DNA from: Nakazawaea peltata | Taxonomy: Eukaryota > Ascomycota > Pichiomycetes > Alaninales > Pachysolenaceae | NCBI GenBank assembly: GCA_001599355.1 | Contig: BCGQ01000008.1 | Location: 496,001 to 560,000 of the forward strand | Length of the DNA: 64,000 nt | Reading direction: 5' to 3' | Shown: positions 30,168-38,737 of the stretch, one piece after another | How positions within the stretch are numbered: the first letter of the stretch is position 1 | Layout: each line of letters starts with the position of its first letter | Notes under the pieces: generated by a model | The model's database searches: none | Seen by the model: only the letters and a program-made list of their open reading frames with translations | What the model was told of the DNA's origin: nothing | Translations under genes and position numbers: made by a program

Positions 30168-33100
30168 ATGGGAATTTTCAAAAAAGAGAAACTGAACGTG
30201 GAGCTGAAACATGTGGACAGCGGGATGAGTTCCTCGGAGACAAGCTCATTTGACGTTGAGAAGCTGCATAATCTCAAACCTCAAAAGCGTTTGTTATCAT
30301 TCATGTTTGGTAATTCTGTTCCTCCTATCCCCCTTCCGGAGGAAAGAAAACCTTATCCTATGTTGAAGGCCAGTTTCATTTCTCGAGTCTTTTTCGCTTG
30401 GTTACTTCCTTTGATGGTCACCGGTTACAAGAGAACCGTCCAACCAGAGGATTTATACTACCTTGAGGGAGATATGACTATCGAACTGATGACCGAAAGG
30501 TTTTACTTGCATTTTAATAAGAGAGTCGACGATGCCAAGGCTAAATATATTGCCCTGAAAGGTTTAGAAGACACTCCAGAGCTCAGAAGAGAGCTCGACT
30601 ATCGTACCAATCCAGATTATGAAGACTTCGTTTGGCCTCGTACTTTGGTCATTGGTTCTCTTTTCCTGACCTTCAGATACCAATACCTTATGAGTGTATT
30701 CTTGAAGGTTGGTGGTGATATTGCTACCTCTCTTAACCCATTGCTTTCTCGTGCCTTGATTACCTTTGTTGAAGAGAAACTGTTAGATCCTAGTCTTAGT
30801 GTAGGAAAAGGTGTCGGATATGCCGTTGGTTGTGCAATCGTCGTTTGGATCAGAGGTCTTTTACTTACTCATTTCTTCCACGATGCATCTTTAGTCGGAG
30901 CTCAAATTAAGGCCGTTTTGACTAAGGTTTTGTTAGATAAGGCTCTTAAATTGAACAGTGAATCTAAACATAAATACACTGCTGGTACTATTACCTCCAT
31001 TATGGGAGCTGATCTTGCTAGAATTGACTTGTCCATTGGTTACCAGCTGTTCATTTTCACATTCCCTGTCCCTGTCGTTATCACGATTGTACTTTTGATC
31101 AACAATATTGGTCCTTCATCTTTAAGTGGTATGGGAATTTTCATCATCACTACTCTGTTGATCACATATGTCACTAAACTCTTGTTGAAATTCAGAAGAA
31201 AGGCCACCGTCTTCACCGATGGTAGAGTCAATTTGGTCAAGGAATTATTGAACAACTTGAAAATCATCAAGTACTACTCTTGGGAGTCTCCATACGAGAA
31301 AAACATCTCCTGGACTAGAACTAAAGAGATGAACTTGATTTTCGAAATGCAAGTTTTGAGAAACTTTGTCACCGGTTTCGCCGTCTCTTTACCAGCTATT
31401 TCTTCTATGATTTCTTTCGTTGTCATGTACTACTCAGAAGGTTTAAAGAGTAATGCCAAAGTGTTCACTGCCTTGACTTTGTTCGGTGTTTTATCTCAAC
31501 AGATCATGATGTTGCCTTTGGCTCTTTCTTCTAGTGCTGATGGTTTAATCGGTATGGACAGAGTCAGATTATTCTTACAAACTGGTGAGATCAGAGATGA
31601 CGAGACCACTTATCTGGAAGAGCAAACTGAGGTCTCTGAAAAGACTTCTGAGAAGTATCTGATTAAAGTCAACCATGCATCTTTCGAGTGGGAGAAATTC
31701 GAAGACGATGAACAAGAGGAAGAGTTGGCTCCAATTCTGACAGCTAATCGTGCTGCAGGAGAGGCTCTTGAAGCTACTGAATTCCCAGGTCTTATCGACC
31801 TTGATTTCAAGATTCTGAGGGGTGAATTCGTAGTAGTTACTGGTCTTATTGGTTCTGGTAAATCGTCTCTTTTGAACGCTTTATCTGGATTCATGAAGAA
31901 GAACTCTGGTTCTGTCGAGGTCTCTGGCTCTCTTTTACTTTGTGGATACCCTTGGGTTCAAAACACTACTGTCAAGGAGAACATCTTGTTTGGTTCTCCA
32001 CTTGACCAAAGACGTTATAAAGAAGTTGTTTACGCTTGTGCTTTAGAGAGTGATATGGATATCTTACCAGCTGGTGATCGTACCGAAATCGGAGAAAGAG
32101 GTATCACCTTGTCTGGTGGACAAAAACTGAGAATCAACTTGGCTCGTGCTGTCTATGCCGACAAAGAGATCATCTTACTTGACGATGTGTTAAGTGCCGT
32201 CGATGCTCGTGTAGGTAAACATATCATGGACAACTGTATTTCTGGATTGTTGAAGGAGAAGACTAGAATCTTGGCTACCCATCAATTGTCTTTAATTGGA
32301 TCAGCCGACCGTGTTATCTTCTTGAATGGAGACGGAAGTATCGATATTGGAACTGTTGAGGAATTGAAGCTGAGTAATGAAGGATTCCGTAACTTGATGG
32401 AATTCAGCACCGAGTCCAAGGATGAGGAGAAAGAAGGTGAAGAAGCTGCTAAGGTTGCCGAAGAAGAAGTCAAGTTGATCAAGAAGCAAACCACCAACAG
32501 AGATGACAAGGCCGACGGAAAGTTGACCATCGCTGAAAAGACCGGTGAGAATGCCATTAAACTTAGTGTCTACACCAGATACATCAACTTGGGATCTGGT
32601 ATCTTCGGAAAGGCCGTTGTCCCATTATTCATCTTCCTTGCTTGTTTGTCTACATTCTTTACTCTTTTCACTAACGTTTGGTTATCGTTCTGGACTTCTC
32701 AAAAGTTCGAAGGAATGTCAAACCACACCTACATCTCTCTCTATGTTTCCTATACAATGCTTACTTTGATCTGTACTATTCTCGAGTTCTGTCTTTTGGT
32801 CTACATCACTAACAGAGCCTCTAAAAAGTTGAACATCATGTCTTTGAACAAGATCTTGCACACCCCTATGAGTTTCCTCGATGTCACTCCAATGGGTCAA
32901 GTTTTGAACAGATTTACCAAAGATACCGATGTCTTAGACAATGAGATGGCCGAACAATCGAGATTGTTCATCTATTCTCTTTCGATGATCATTGGTATTT
33001 TGATCTTATGTATTATTTACCTTCCTTACTTTGCCATTGCTATGCCTTTCTTGGTCATGTTATATGTCTGTTTCTCCAACTTCTACACAGCATCTGCTAG

Positions 33101-34352
33101 AGAGATCAAACGTATCGAGGGAGTTCAAAGATCTTTCGTTTACAATAACTTCAATGAGATCTTGAGTGGTATGGACACCATCAAGCTGTATAAAATGGCT
33201 CGTATGTTCTTGAAGAAAGAAGATGTCTTCATTAACAACATGAACGAGGCATATTTCATTTCTATTGCCAATCAACGTTGGCTTGCCATTTGGTTGCATT
33301 GTGTTGGATCTTTGTTCACTTTCCTCATCTCGATTCTTTGTGCTTGTAGAGTATTCAAGATTTCATCTGCTGGTGTCGGTTTATTGTTGTCTTATGTCTT
33401 ACAAATCTCTGGTTCGTTAGCTATTTTGATTAAGGCCATGACCCAAGTCGAGAACCAAATGAGTTCAGTTGAGAGACTTTGTCACTACGCTTACGATTTA
33501 CCTCAAGAGCTGCTGTATGAGATTTCCGAGACCAAACCGGCTCCATCATGGCCTCAAGAAGGTCGTATTCAATTCCAAAACGTATCTATGTCTTACCGTC
33601 CAGGTTTACCACATGTCTTGAAGAACTTGAGTTTCAAAGTCAATGCCGGTGAGAAGGTTGGTATTTGTGGTCGTACCGGTGCTGGTAAGTCTTCCATCAT
33701 GACTGCTTTATACCGTTTGGCCGAGTTAGACGTGGGAGAAATCAAGATCGATGATGTGGTGATCAGTAAGATTGGATTGAAAGACTTGAGATCCAAATTG
33801 TCGATCATTCCTCAAGATCCGGTCTTATTCCAAGGTACTTTGAGAAAGAACTTGGATCCATTTGGAGAACAACCCGACGATGTTCTTTGGGATGCTTTAA
33901 GACGTAGTGGTCTTGTAGAAGCCGATCAATTGGAGCGTGTTAAGCAACAACAAACCGGTGATGAAAATTTGCATAAATTCCATTTGAACCAGCAAGTCGA
34001 GGACGACGGTGCTAATTTCTCTCTTGGTGAGAGACAATTGATGGCCTTGGCCAGAGCACTTGTTCGTAACTCGAAGATCTTGATCTTGGATGAGGCCACA
34101 TCTTCTGTCGATTATGAGACCGACGCCAAGATTCAAAACACCATTGCCAACGAGTTTGGTCATTGTACCATCCTTTGTATTGCCCATCGTTTGAAGACCA
34201 TCATCGATTATGACAAGATTTTGGTCTTAGAGAAGGGAGAAATTGAGGAGTTCGACACCCCATGGAAGTTGTTCAATCTTGAGGGGGGTATTTTCCAATC
34301 GATGTGTGAGAAGTCGAACATTGTTGAGGAGGATTTTGTCACTAAGAATTAG
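30168..34352 (+). CDS. YOR1: ABC transporter of the MRP/ABCC family, Yor1-like
   Basis: Plasma-membrane multidrug exporter (oligomycin, organic anions) in S. cerevisiae. It is 1394 residues with a TMD1-NBD1-TMD2-NBD2 layout and no TMD0. The N-terminal part YPMLKASFISRVFFAWLLPL and MVTGYKRTVQPEDLYYL is characteristic of Yor1. NBD1 has GLIGSGKSS (near 560), LSGGQKLRINLARA (near 648) and the Walker B ILLDDVLSAVD. NBD2 has GRTGAGKSS (near 1168), FSLGERQLMALARAL (near 1284) and ILILDEATSSVDYE. The linker after NBD1 is acidic/basic and probably phosphorylated. Both ATP sites look complete. Yor1 lies on chromosome VII in S. cerevisiae, so it is not part of the IV/XII synteny seen here. Confidence 0.95.
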   Translation: MGIFKKEKLNVELKHVDSGMSSSETSSFDVEKLHNLKPQKRLLSFMFGNSVPPIPLPEERKPYPMLKASFISRVFFAWLLPLMVTGYKRTVQPEDLYYLEGDMTIELMTERFYLHFNKRVDDAKAKYIALKGLEDTPELRRELDYRTNPDYEDFVWPRTLVIGSLFLTFRYQYLMSVFLKVGGDIATSLNPLLSRALITFVEEKLLDPSLSVGKGVGYAVGCAIVVWIRGLLLTHFFHDASLVGAQIKAVLTKVLLDKALKLNSESKHKYTAGTITSIMGADLARIDLSIGYQLFIFTFPVPVVITIVLLINNIGPSSLSGMGIFIITTLLITYVTKLLLKFRRKATVFTDGRVNLVKELLNNLKIIKYYSWESPYEKNISWTRTKEMNLIFEMQVLRNFVTGFAVSLPAISSMISFVVMYYSEGLKSNAKVFTALTLFGVLSQQIMMLPLALSSSADGLIGMDRVRLFLQTGEIRDDETTYLEEQTEVSEKTSEKYLIKVNHASFEWEKFEDDEQEEELAPILTANRAAGEALEATEFPGLIDLDFKILRGEFVVVTGLIGSGKSSLLNALSGFMKKNSGSVEVSGSLLLCGYPWVQNTTVKENILFGSPLDQRRYKEVVYACALESDMDILPAGDRTEIGERGITLSGGQKLRINLARAVYADKEIILLDDVLSAVDARVGKHIMDNCISGLLKEKTRILATHQLSLIGSADRVIFLNGDGSIDIGTVEELKLSNEGFRNLMEFSTESKDEEKEGEEAAKVAEEEVKLIKKQTTNRDDKADGKLTIAEKTGENAIKLSVYTRYINLGSGIFGKAVVPLFIFLACLSTFFTLFTNVWLSFWTSQKFEGMSNHTYISLYVSYTMLTLICTILEFCLLVYITNRASKKLNIMSLNKILHTPMSFLDVTPMGQVLNRFTKDTDVLDNEMAEQSRLFIYSLSMIIGILILCIIYLPYFAIAMPFLVMLYVCFSNFYTASAREIKRIEGVQRSFVYNNFNEILSGMDTIKLYKMARMFLKKEDVFINNMNEAYFISIANQRWLAIWLHCVGSLFTFLISILCACRVFKISSAGVGLLLSYVLQISGSLAILIKAMTQVENQMSSVERLCHYAYDLPQELLYEISETKPAPSWPQEGRIQFQNVSMSYRPGLPHVLKNLSFKVNAGEKVGICGRTGAGKSSIMTALYRLAELDVGEIKIDDVVISKIGLKDLRSKLSIIPQDPVLFQGTLRKNLDPFGEQPDDVLWDALRRSGLVEADQLERVKQQQTGDENLHKFHLNQQVEDDGANFSLGERQLMALARALVRNSKILILDEATSSVDYETDAKIQNTIANEFGHCTILCIAHRLKTIIDYDKILVLEKGEIEEFDTPWKLFNLEGGIFQSMCEKSNIVEEDFVTKN

Positions 34353-34415
34353 AAGCATATTTATTAATAATCGTAATATAGATAATAATATAGTTGATGT
34401 AGAGAGTAGAGGGAC

Positions 34416-34459
34416 AGATCGAGGGTAGATCGAGGGTAGATCGAGGGTAGATCGAGGGG
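34416..34459. repeat. 11-bp tandem repeat, 4 units
   Basis: AGATCGAGGGT in four head-to-tail copies; the last ends GGGG. It lies 64 bp after the YOR1 stop. Confidence 0.9.
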
Positions 34460-34815
34460 TAAAGCGCAAGCTCTTCGGGTTGATCAAAGTAAAAGCGCAA
34501 TGACTAAAGACGTAGCTCATCTTTTTCCTCCACTTATCTCCTATCGTACTGAATTCCCGCGCAACACCCAACCCACACCTATTCATTTAATGGAGGGAAA
34601 TCCCATTCTAATTGAACTTTTTCTCTCCTTATAAAGGGTAATCTAATTGAGCTCATTAAAGGGGGGGATATAACAACCCCTAATATCTCATAAGACATAA
34701 TTTAATCTTAATAATATCCATATCACATCAAATATAGGTAAATAGAATAGACAAGATGAATAGACCGAATAGAATTCTACAATAGCCTTTGACACCCTTA
34801 ATAGGCACCCCTTTA

Positions 34816-34880
34816 GTATATCCCGTAGTGTATATCCCGTAGTGTATATCCCGTAGTGTATATCCCGTAGTGTATACCCC
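34816..34880. repeat. 14-bp tandem repeat, 4.6 units
   Basis: GTATATCCCGTAGT in four exact copies (34816-34871) plus a degenerate partial copy. Confidence 0.92.
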
Positions 34881-34990
34881 CTCATATCTAATCCCCCTCA
34901 TACTTCACCAAGCTCAATTGCATCCCCGCAGATCAATTAGATCGAATTGTGTAGGAAAATCAACAGGAAACGTATAAGCGTGAAACTAAA

Positions 34991-35028
34991 GCGTAAAAAC
35001 AAAAGTGTAAAAACAAAAGTGTAAAAAC
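34991..35028. repeat. 14-bp tandem repeat, 2.7 units
   Basis: The unit G(T/C)GTAAAAACAAAA at 34991, 35005 and 35019 (the last truncated). Confidence 0.85.
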
Positions 35029-35119
35029 GTGAATCTTAAGGGTGGTACGCACAATCCTCACTCGTATTCACTCATTACGTGGAAAAAACACATATACTGT
35101 ACTGTACATCTATCCCCCC

Positions 35120-35836
35120 TCATTCAGTCTTCTTCGTATTACCCCTTACTCTATTCATCAACCAAACCCATCCGGCAACTCCTAATCCTAAAGGAGGAAT
35201 CAAAAGATAAATCCAATTCTTTATACTATTCGGAGTGATTCTCAAAACAGCACTATCAACTTCTTCAAACAACTCCTCTAAAGAACCTTCATTATTCAAC
35301 ACAATATCAGCCTTCAGCAGTTTCAATTCATTGGACATTTGATTATCAATTCTATTCTCCAGTTCGGTTTGTGAGAGATCAGGGTCCCTAGAGAGAAGTC
35401 TCTTGAGTTGAACCTCACGTGAACAACTCACGAGCATTGTCACACCACAGAATTGATCTAAAGAACTCTCAAACAACAATGGAACATCCAACACAACAAT
35501 CGACTTCCCTGTTAGATACGCCTTCAGTACCTGCCACAGCATACTCTTCCTAACAGCTGGGTGTACAATCGAGTTCAACTTCTTCAAGTCCTCCTTGTTC
35601 AGGAACACATATGCACCCAACAGACGTCTATTTAAATACCCTTCAGGGGTCACTAAACCTTCTACTAAAGGACCAAAATAAGATACAATTTGATTGTATC
35701 CCGATGTGCCTGGCAGCACCACTTCACGAGCCACAAGATCAGCATCCACGATCTGAAGCTTATGATGTTCTCTTAGTCTTGTCGACACGGTACTTTTACC
35801 GCATGCAATTCCTCCAGTAAGTCCTAAGATCAACAT
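35120..35836 (-). CDS. CAB5: Dephospho-CoA kinase
   Basis: Last enzyme of coenzyme A synthesis, phosphorylating the 3' hydroxyl of dephospho-CoA. It is 238 residues (yeast Cab5 has 241). It starts MLILGLTGGIACGKSTVS with the P-loop GGIACGKS, then VDADLVAREVVLPGTSGY and LNRRLLGAYVF. Further on are NSIVHPAVRKSM, VVLDVPLLFESSLDQF and a LSRDPDLSQTELENRIDNQM stretch, all CoaE-family hallmarks. A C-terminal hydrophobic segment (WIYLLIPPLGLGVAGWVWL) is present, as in yeast Cab5, probably anchoring it to a membrane. The start at 35836 is the first ATG. It is divergent from the SET methyltransferase gene (159 bp apart), and PAN5 of the same pathway lies one gene further on. Confidence 0.95.
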   Translation of the reverse strand: MLILGLTGGIACGKSTVSTRLREHHKLQIVDADLVAREVVLPGTSGYNQIVSYFGPLVEGLVTPEGYLNRRLLGAYVFLNKEDLKKLNSIVHPAVRKSMLWQVLKAYLTGKSIVVLDVPLLFESSLDQFCGVTMLVSCSREVQLKRLLSRDPDLSQTELENRIDNQMSNELKLLKADIVLNNEGSLEELFEEVDSAVLRITPNSIKNWIYLLIPPLGLGVAGWVWLMNRVRGNTKKTE

Positions 35837-35995
35837 ACTTAACAATAACAATCAATGTTACTACAAATATCACTCACTAACCAATACCATTAATCAGTAT
35901 CTCTAACTATCTCTAACTATCTCTGTGACCTTATCCTAATTTTGATAATTTCCATTATTCGTATTTTACTTTTCATTTTTCATCTTGATCTCAAG

Positions 35996-37396
35996 ATGAG
36001 CTTCGGCGGCTCATCTCAACTAACTACCTCTATGGAGTCTATGGAGTCAAAATACGACAGGTTGATAGCCTGGTTACGACAGGACCCTCATACTGTGATA
36101 AGTCCCAAATTAGAGACTCAAAAATTGCCAGGACAAGGGAATTCAGTCATCACCAACTCTAAAATCTTCAAAAATGAGAAGATCATCAACATTCCACTGA
36201 AATACAACTTGAACTTTGTTACAATATTGAAGGATATACGAAGATACAGTCAGGATCCACTGTCTTTTACTTTGTTGGGGGACCATGAAGAGGTCTCTGT
36301 CTCACAGAAGTCCTCTCTGTCCCTGCTACACTCTGCATCGATGCTCATCTCGAAATTTTACTGTCAGGTCAAGTATTCGGAGCTTATTAAACTCACTTCT
36401 TTCCAAATGGTCACGATGTATTTATGTTTGGAGTCTATGAAGGAAGATACTGAGTCCTTTTGGCTGCCTTTTGTAGAGATACTACCTGAAATTGACGACT
36501 TCAAAATGTGTCCTTATTTATGGTATCTCGACGATACTGTTGAAGAGCGGAAGTACTTAGAACTGCTTCCAGACGGCGTTATCAAACATTCCTCACGCCA
36601 ATCTAAGCAGTTGAGAGATGATTATGAAGAGGTGAAGAAGCTTATACAAACTTACTCTGACCAACTCGAGATCAAGTTTCCTCTCTTTTGCAGATTCTGG
36701 GCATGTTGTAACTCTAGATGTCTTTATATGGCCTTGCCTGAACTGTTGGACAAGACCAATGATGATAACTTCACCCTTGTCCCATATGTAGACTTCTTAA
36801 ATCATGAGATCACCGACCATTGTTATCCCCAAATATCGAAGACAGGTGATTTCCAGGTGTTCAGTGGTGTCAACTACCAACCAGGGGACCAAGTTTATTT
36901 CTCTTATGGACCTCACTCTGATGAGTTTCTTCTCTGTGAGTACGGCTTTATGTTCAATAGGGGGTATAATAAATGGAACTTTGTAGATATTACTCCCCAG
37001 ATCATGAGTCTACTTGAGTCATCTCCTATAAAACTTGAGTGGTTGAAAAAGGCACTTTATGGTTATGATAACGAATTCTTCATCAACTCAGAGATATCAT
37101 TCAGAGTAGAACTCGCATTACTGCTGTTCCAAGAGCCTGAGTCTGAGTTCACACATACAAACGGTGTTGTAAACCCTCCTAAACATCTTGGAGCATTCGA
37201 ATTGGGCTTGAACTCCGGGAAAATGTACGAAACTGGTACTCATCAGCTGTTGAACCAAATATTGGGAGATATTGCACTCGACTGTAAGAAGAAATTACTG
37301 GTTTACTCTAATGACGAACACATCAAAGCCTTTGTCATTCGTCGTTTGTACGAGAATATCTACGATGTAGTATCACAACATTTAACTAGTTCATAA
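35996..37396 (+). CDS. RKM2: SET-domain lysine methyltransferase, probably Rkm2
   Basis: A 466-residue SET protein of the ribosomal-protein/Rubisco methyltransferase type. The SET core is split as usual by an insert. The N-terminal part is GNSVITNSKIFKNEKIINIP, the middle YLCLESMKEDTESFWLPFVE, then LVPYVDFLNHEITDHCYP (Asn-His) and VYFSYGPHSDEFLLCEYGF (catalytic Tyr region). A C-terminal Rubis-substrate-binding-like helical domain follows. In S. cerevisiae RKM2 (YDR198C, 479 residues), which trimethylates ribosomal protein L12, lies next to the CAB5-REF2-MSS116 group just as this gene does. The family is sure; the Rkm2 identity rests mainly on size and neighbours. The ATG at 35996 is the first in frame. 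Confidence 0.75.
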   Translation: MSFGGSSQLTTSMESMESKYDRLIAWLRQDPHTVISPKLETQKLPGQGNSVITNSKIFKNEKIINIPLKYNLNFVTILKDIRRYSQDPLSFTLLGDHEEVSVSQKSSLSLLHSASMLISKFYCQVKYSELIKLTSFQMVTMYLCLESMKEDTESFWLPFVEILPEIDDFKMCPYLWYLDDTVEERKYLELLPDGVIKHSSRQSKQLRDDYEEVKKLIQTYSDQLEIKFPLFCRFWACCNSRCLYMALPELLDKTNDDNFTLVPYVDFLNHEITDHCYPQISKTGDFQVFSGVNYQPGDQVYFSYGPHSDEFLLCEYGFMFNRGYNKWNFVDITPQIMSLLESSPIKLEWLKKALYGYDNEFFINSEISFRVELALLLFQEPESEFTHTNGVVNPPKHLGAFELGLNSGKMYETGTHQLLNQILGDIALDCKKKLLVYSNDEHIKAFVIRRLYENIYDVVSQHLTSS

Positions 37397-37406
37397 TAAT
37401 ATATAT

Positions 37407-38471
37407 TTACATGGAGATCTTTACAGCTTGATCATCTCTGTTAATATTCAACTGTAATTGCAGCTTGACTAAATCGATCATCATCTTATTGTAAGGAGCA
37501 AATACATGATGACTCTTTGCCATTTTGTAAATGTATCCGTTAATGAAGTCAATCTCTGTAGCTTGCATATTTCTAATATCTTCTCTCATGGATGAGGAAT
37601 TGTGCAGAGTAGCTTTTGCAACTTGCTGAACTACGCTGAGTAATCTGTTATGATCGATAACTCTGAGGAAAGTAGGATCGTGTCTCAATGACAGAGGGGC
37701 AGTTTTCTTCAAAACTTCAATAGTCTCACTAATAATTCCGTTGAAAATCGGTTCTACATTACCCAACCTTGTCAATTCACCATTAGTTGAGTCCAAAATC
37801 AGAGAGACTGGGTTGATGCAGGCATTCACGACTAACTTCTCGTATCTGAACAAAAGAAAGTCGGAGTAATCAAGAAACTTCCCGTTCAAAATATCAGCCG
37901 AAAGAAGATCTCTTATCACCTCGGGCATTTGTTCCTCAGAGTCTTCTTTTCCTTCCCTTGGTCTCTTGGATAATTTCATATCACCCAATCCTACATGAGT
38001 AACCTCGAATGGATTCTTTCTAAACACACCATGGCTGATTACTGCCTCATATATATTCGGAACCTCATATTCTCGATTCTGATAAAACTTCTCCTGTATC
38101 ATGTCAGCTACTCCAAACCCATTCTGGATCAATATCAAGTTGGAGTCCCTCGAAAGGCATCGCACTATCGGCTCTAAAGCTTGTAAAGTATGGTGACATT
38201 TAGTTGTCACTATCAAATCTTTGATGGGTAAAGGCTTACCTGAGTACAACTTTGGAGCACTGGCCATAGCACGGAACCCAAAATCTTGAATTATAGGGTT
38301 CCTCGGCTTACATAAATTACGGTATCTGATCACCGATCCTCCATTCAAAAACTGACCGAGCCTCTGCTCACTATTCAATAATAAGGTGATAGGAGTCTTG
38401 GAAACATGAGATAATTGCGATGCTATCAAACCGCCGATACTTCCAGCTCCTACAACAAACACTTCTGACAT
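37407..38471 (-). CDS. PAN5: 2-dehydropantoate 2-reductase (ketopantoate reductase)
   Basis: Reduces ketopantoate to pantoate with NADPH, upstream of pantothenate and CoA. It is 354 residues. The Rossmann motif VVGAGSIGGLIASQL is at residues 6-20, followed by IKDLIVTTKCHHT, LILIQNGFGVAD (the conserved QNG), and FLLFRYEKLVVNACINPVS, which carries the conserved Lys and Asn-Pro. The C-terminal ATEIDFINGYIYKMAKSH matches the typical T/E-D-x-x-N-G substrate-binding motif. The stop lies 10 bp from the convergent RKM2 stop. The first ATG in frame is 38471. Confidence 0.93.
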   Translation of the reverse strand: MSEVFVVGAGSIGGLIASQLSHVSKTPITLLLNSEQRLGQFLNGGSVIRYRNLCKPRNPIIQDFGFRAMASAPKLYSGKPLPIKDLIVTTKCHHTLQALEPIVRCLSRDSNLILIQNGFGVADMIQEKFYQNREYEVPNIYEAVISHGVFRKNPFEVTHVGLGDMKLSKRPREGKEDSEEQMPEVIRDLLSADILNGKFLDYSDFLLFRYEKLVVNACINPVSLILDSTNGELTRLGNVEPIFNGIISETIEVLKKTAPLSLRHDPTFLRVIDHNRLLSVVQQVAKATLHNSSSMREDIRNMQATEIDFINGYIYKMAKSHHVFAPYNKMMIDLVKLQLQLNINRDDQAVKISM

Positions 38472-38737
38472 CTTAACTGCCTCACTCTTAACACCCTCCT
38501 GTACTTTCAACTACCTTCTTGTGGATCTCATCGCTGAAGAATTTGCTTGAACTGATAAATGGGAATATTCACACGACCTTTATATTCCATAGCAAATGAT
38601 CATTTTGGTGATTCGTATTTTGCTACACTTGTTCATTCCGATTCAGTTCATTAAATTCATATACACAAGGGATCCCATGCTAATAACCACAGGTTCTATA
38701 TAAATAACAAAGTAATTCTATTTACAAGAGTAGATCA

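Larger units (their letters stand above)
34353..35119. other. Convergent YOR1/CAB5 intergenic region, rich in minisatellites
   Basis: A 767-bp gap between two convergent genes. Three separate tandem repeats are listed on their own. Short open frames here are repeat-driven. No gene seen. Confidence 0.6.
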
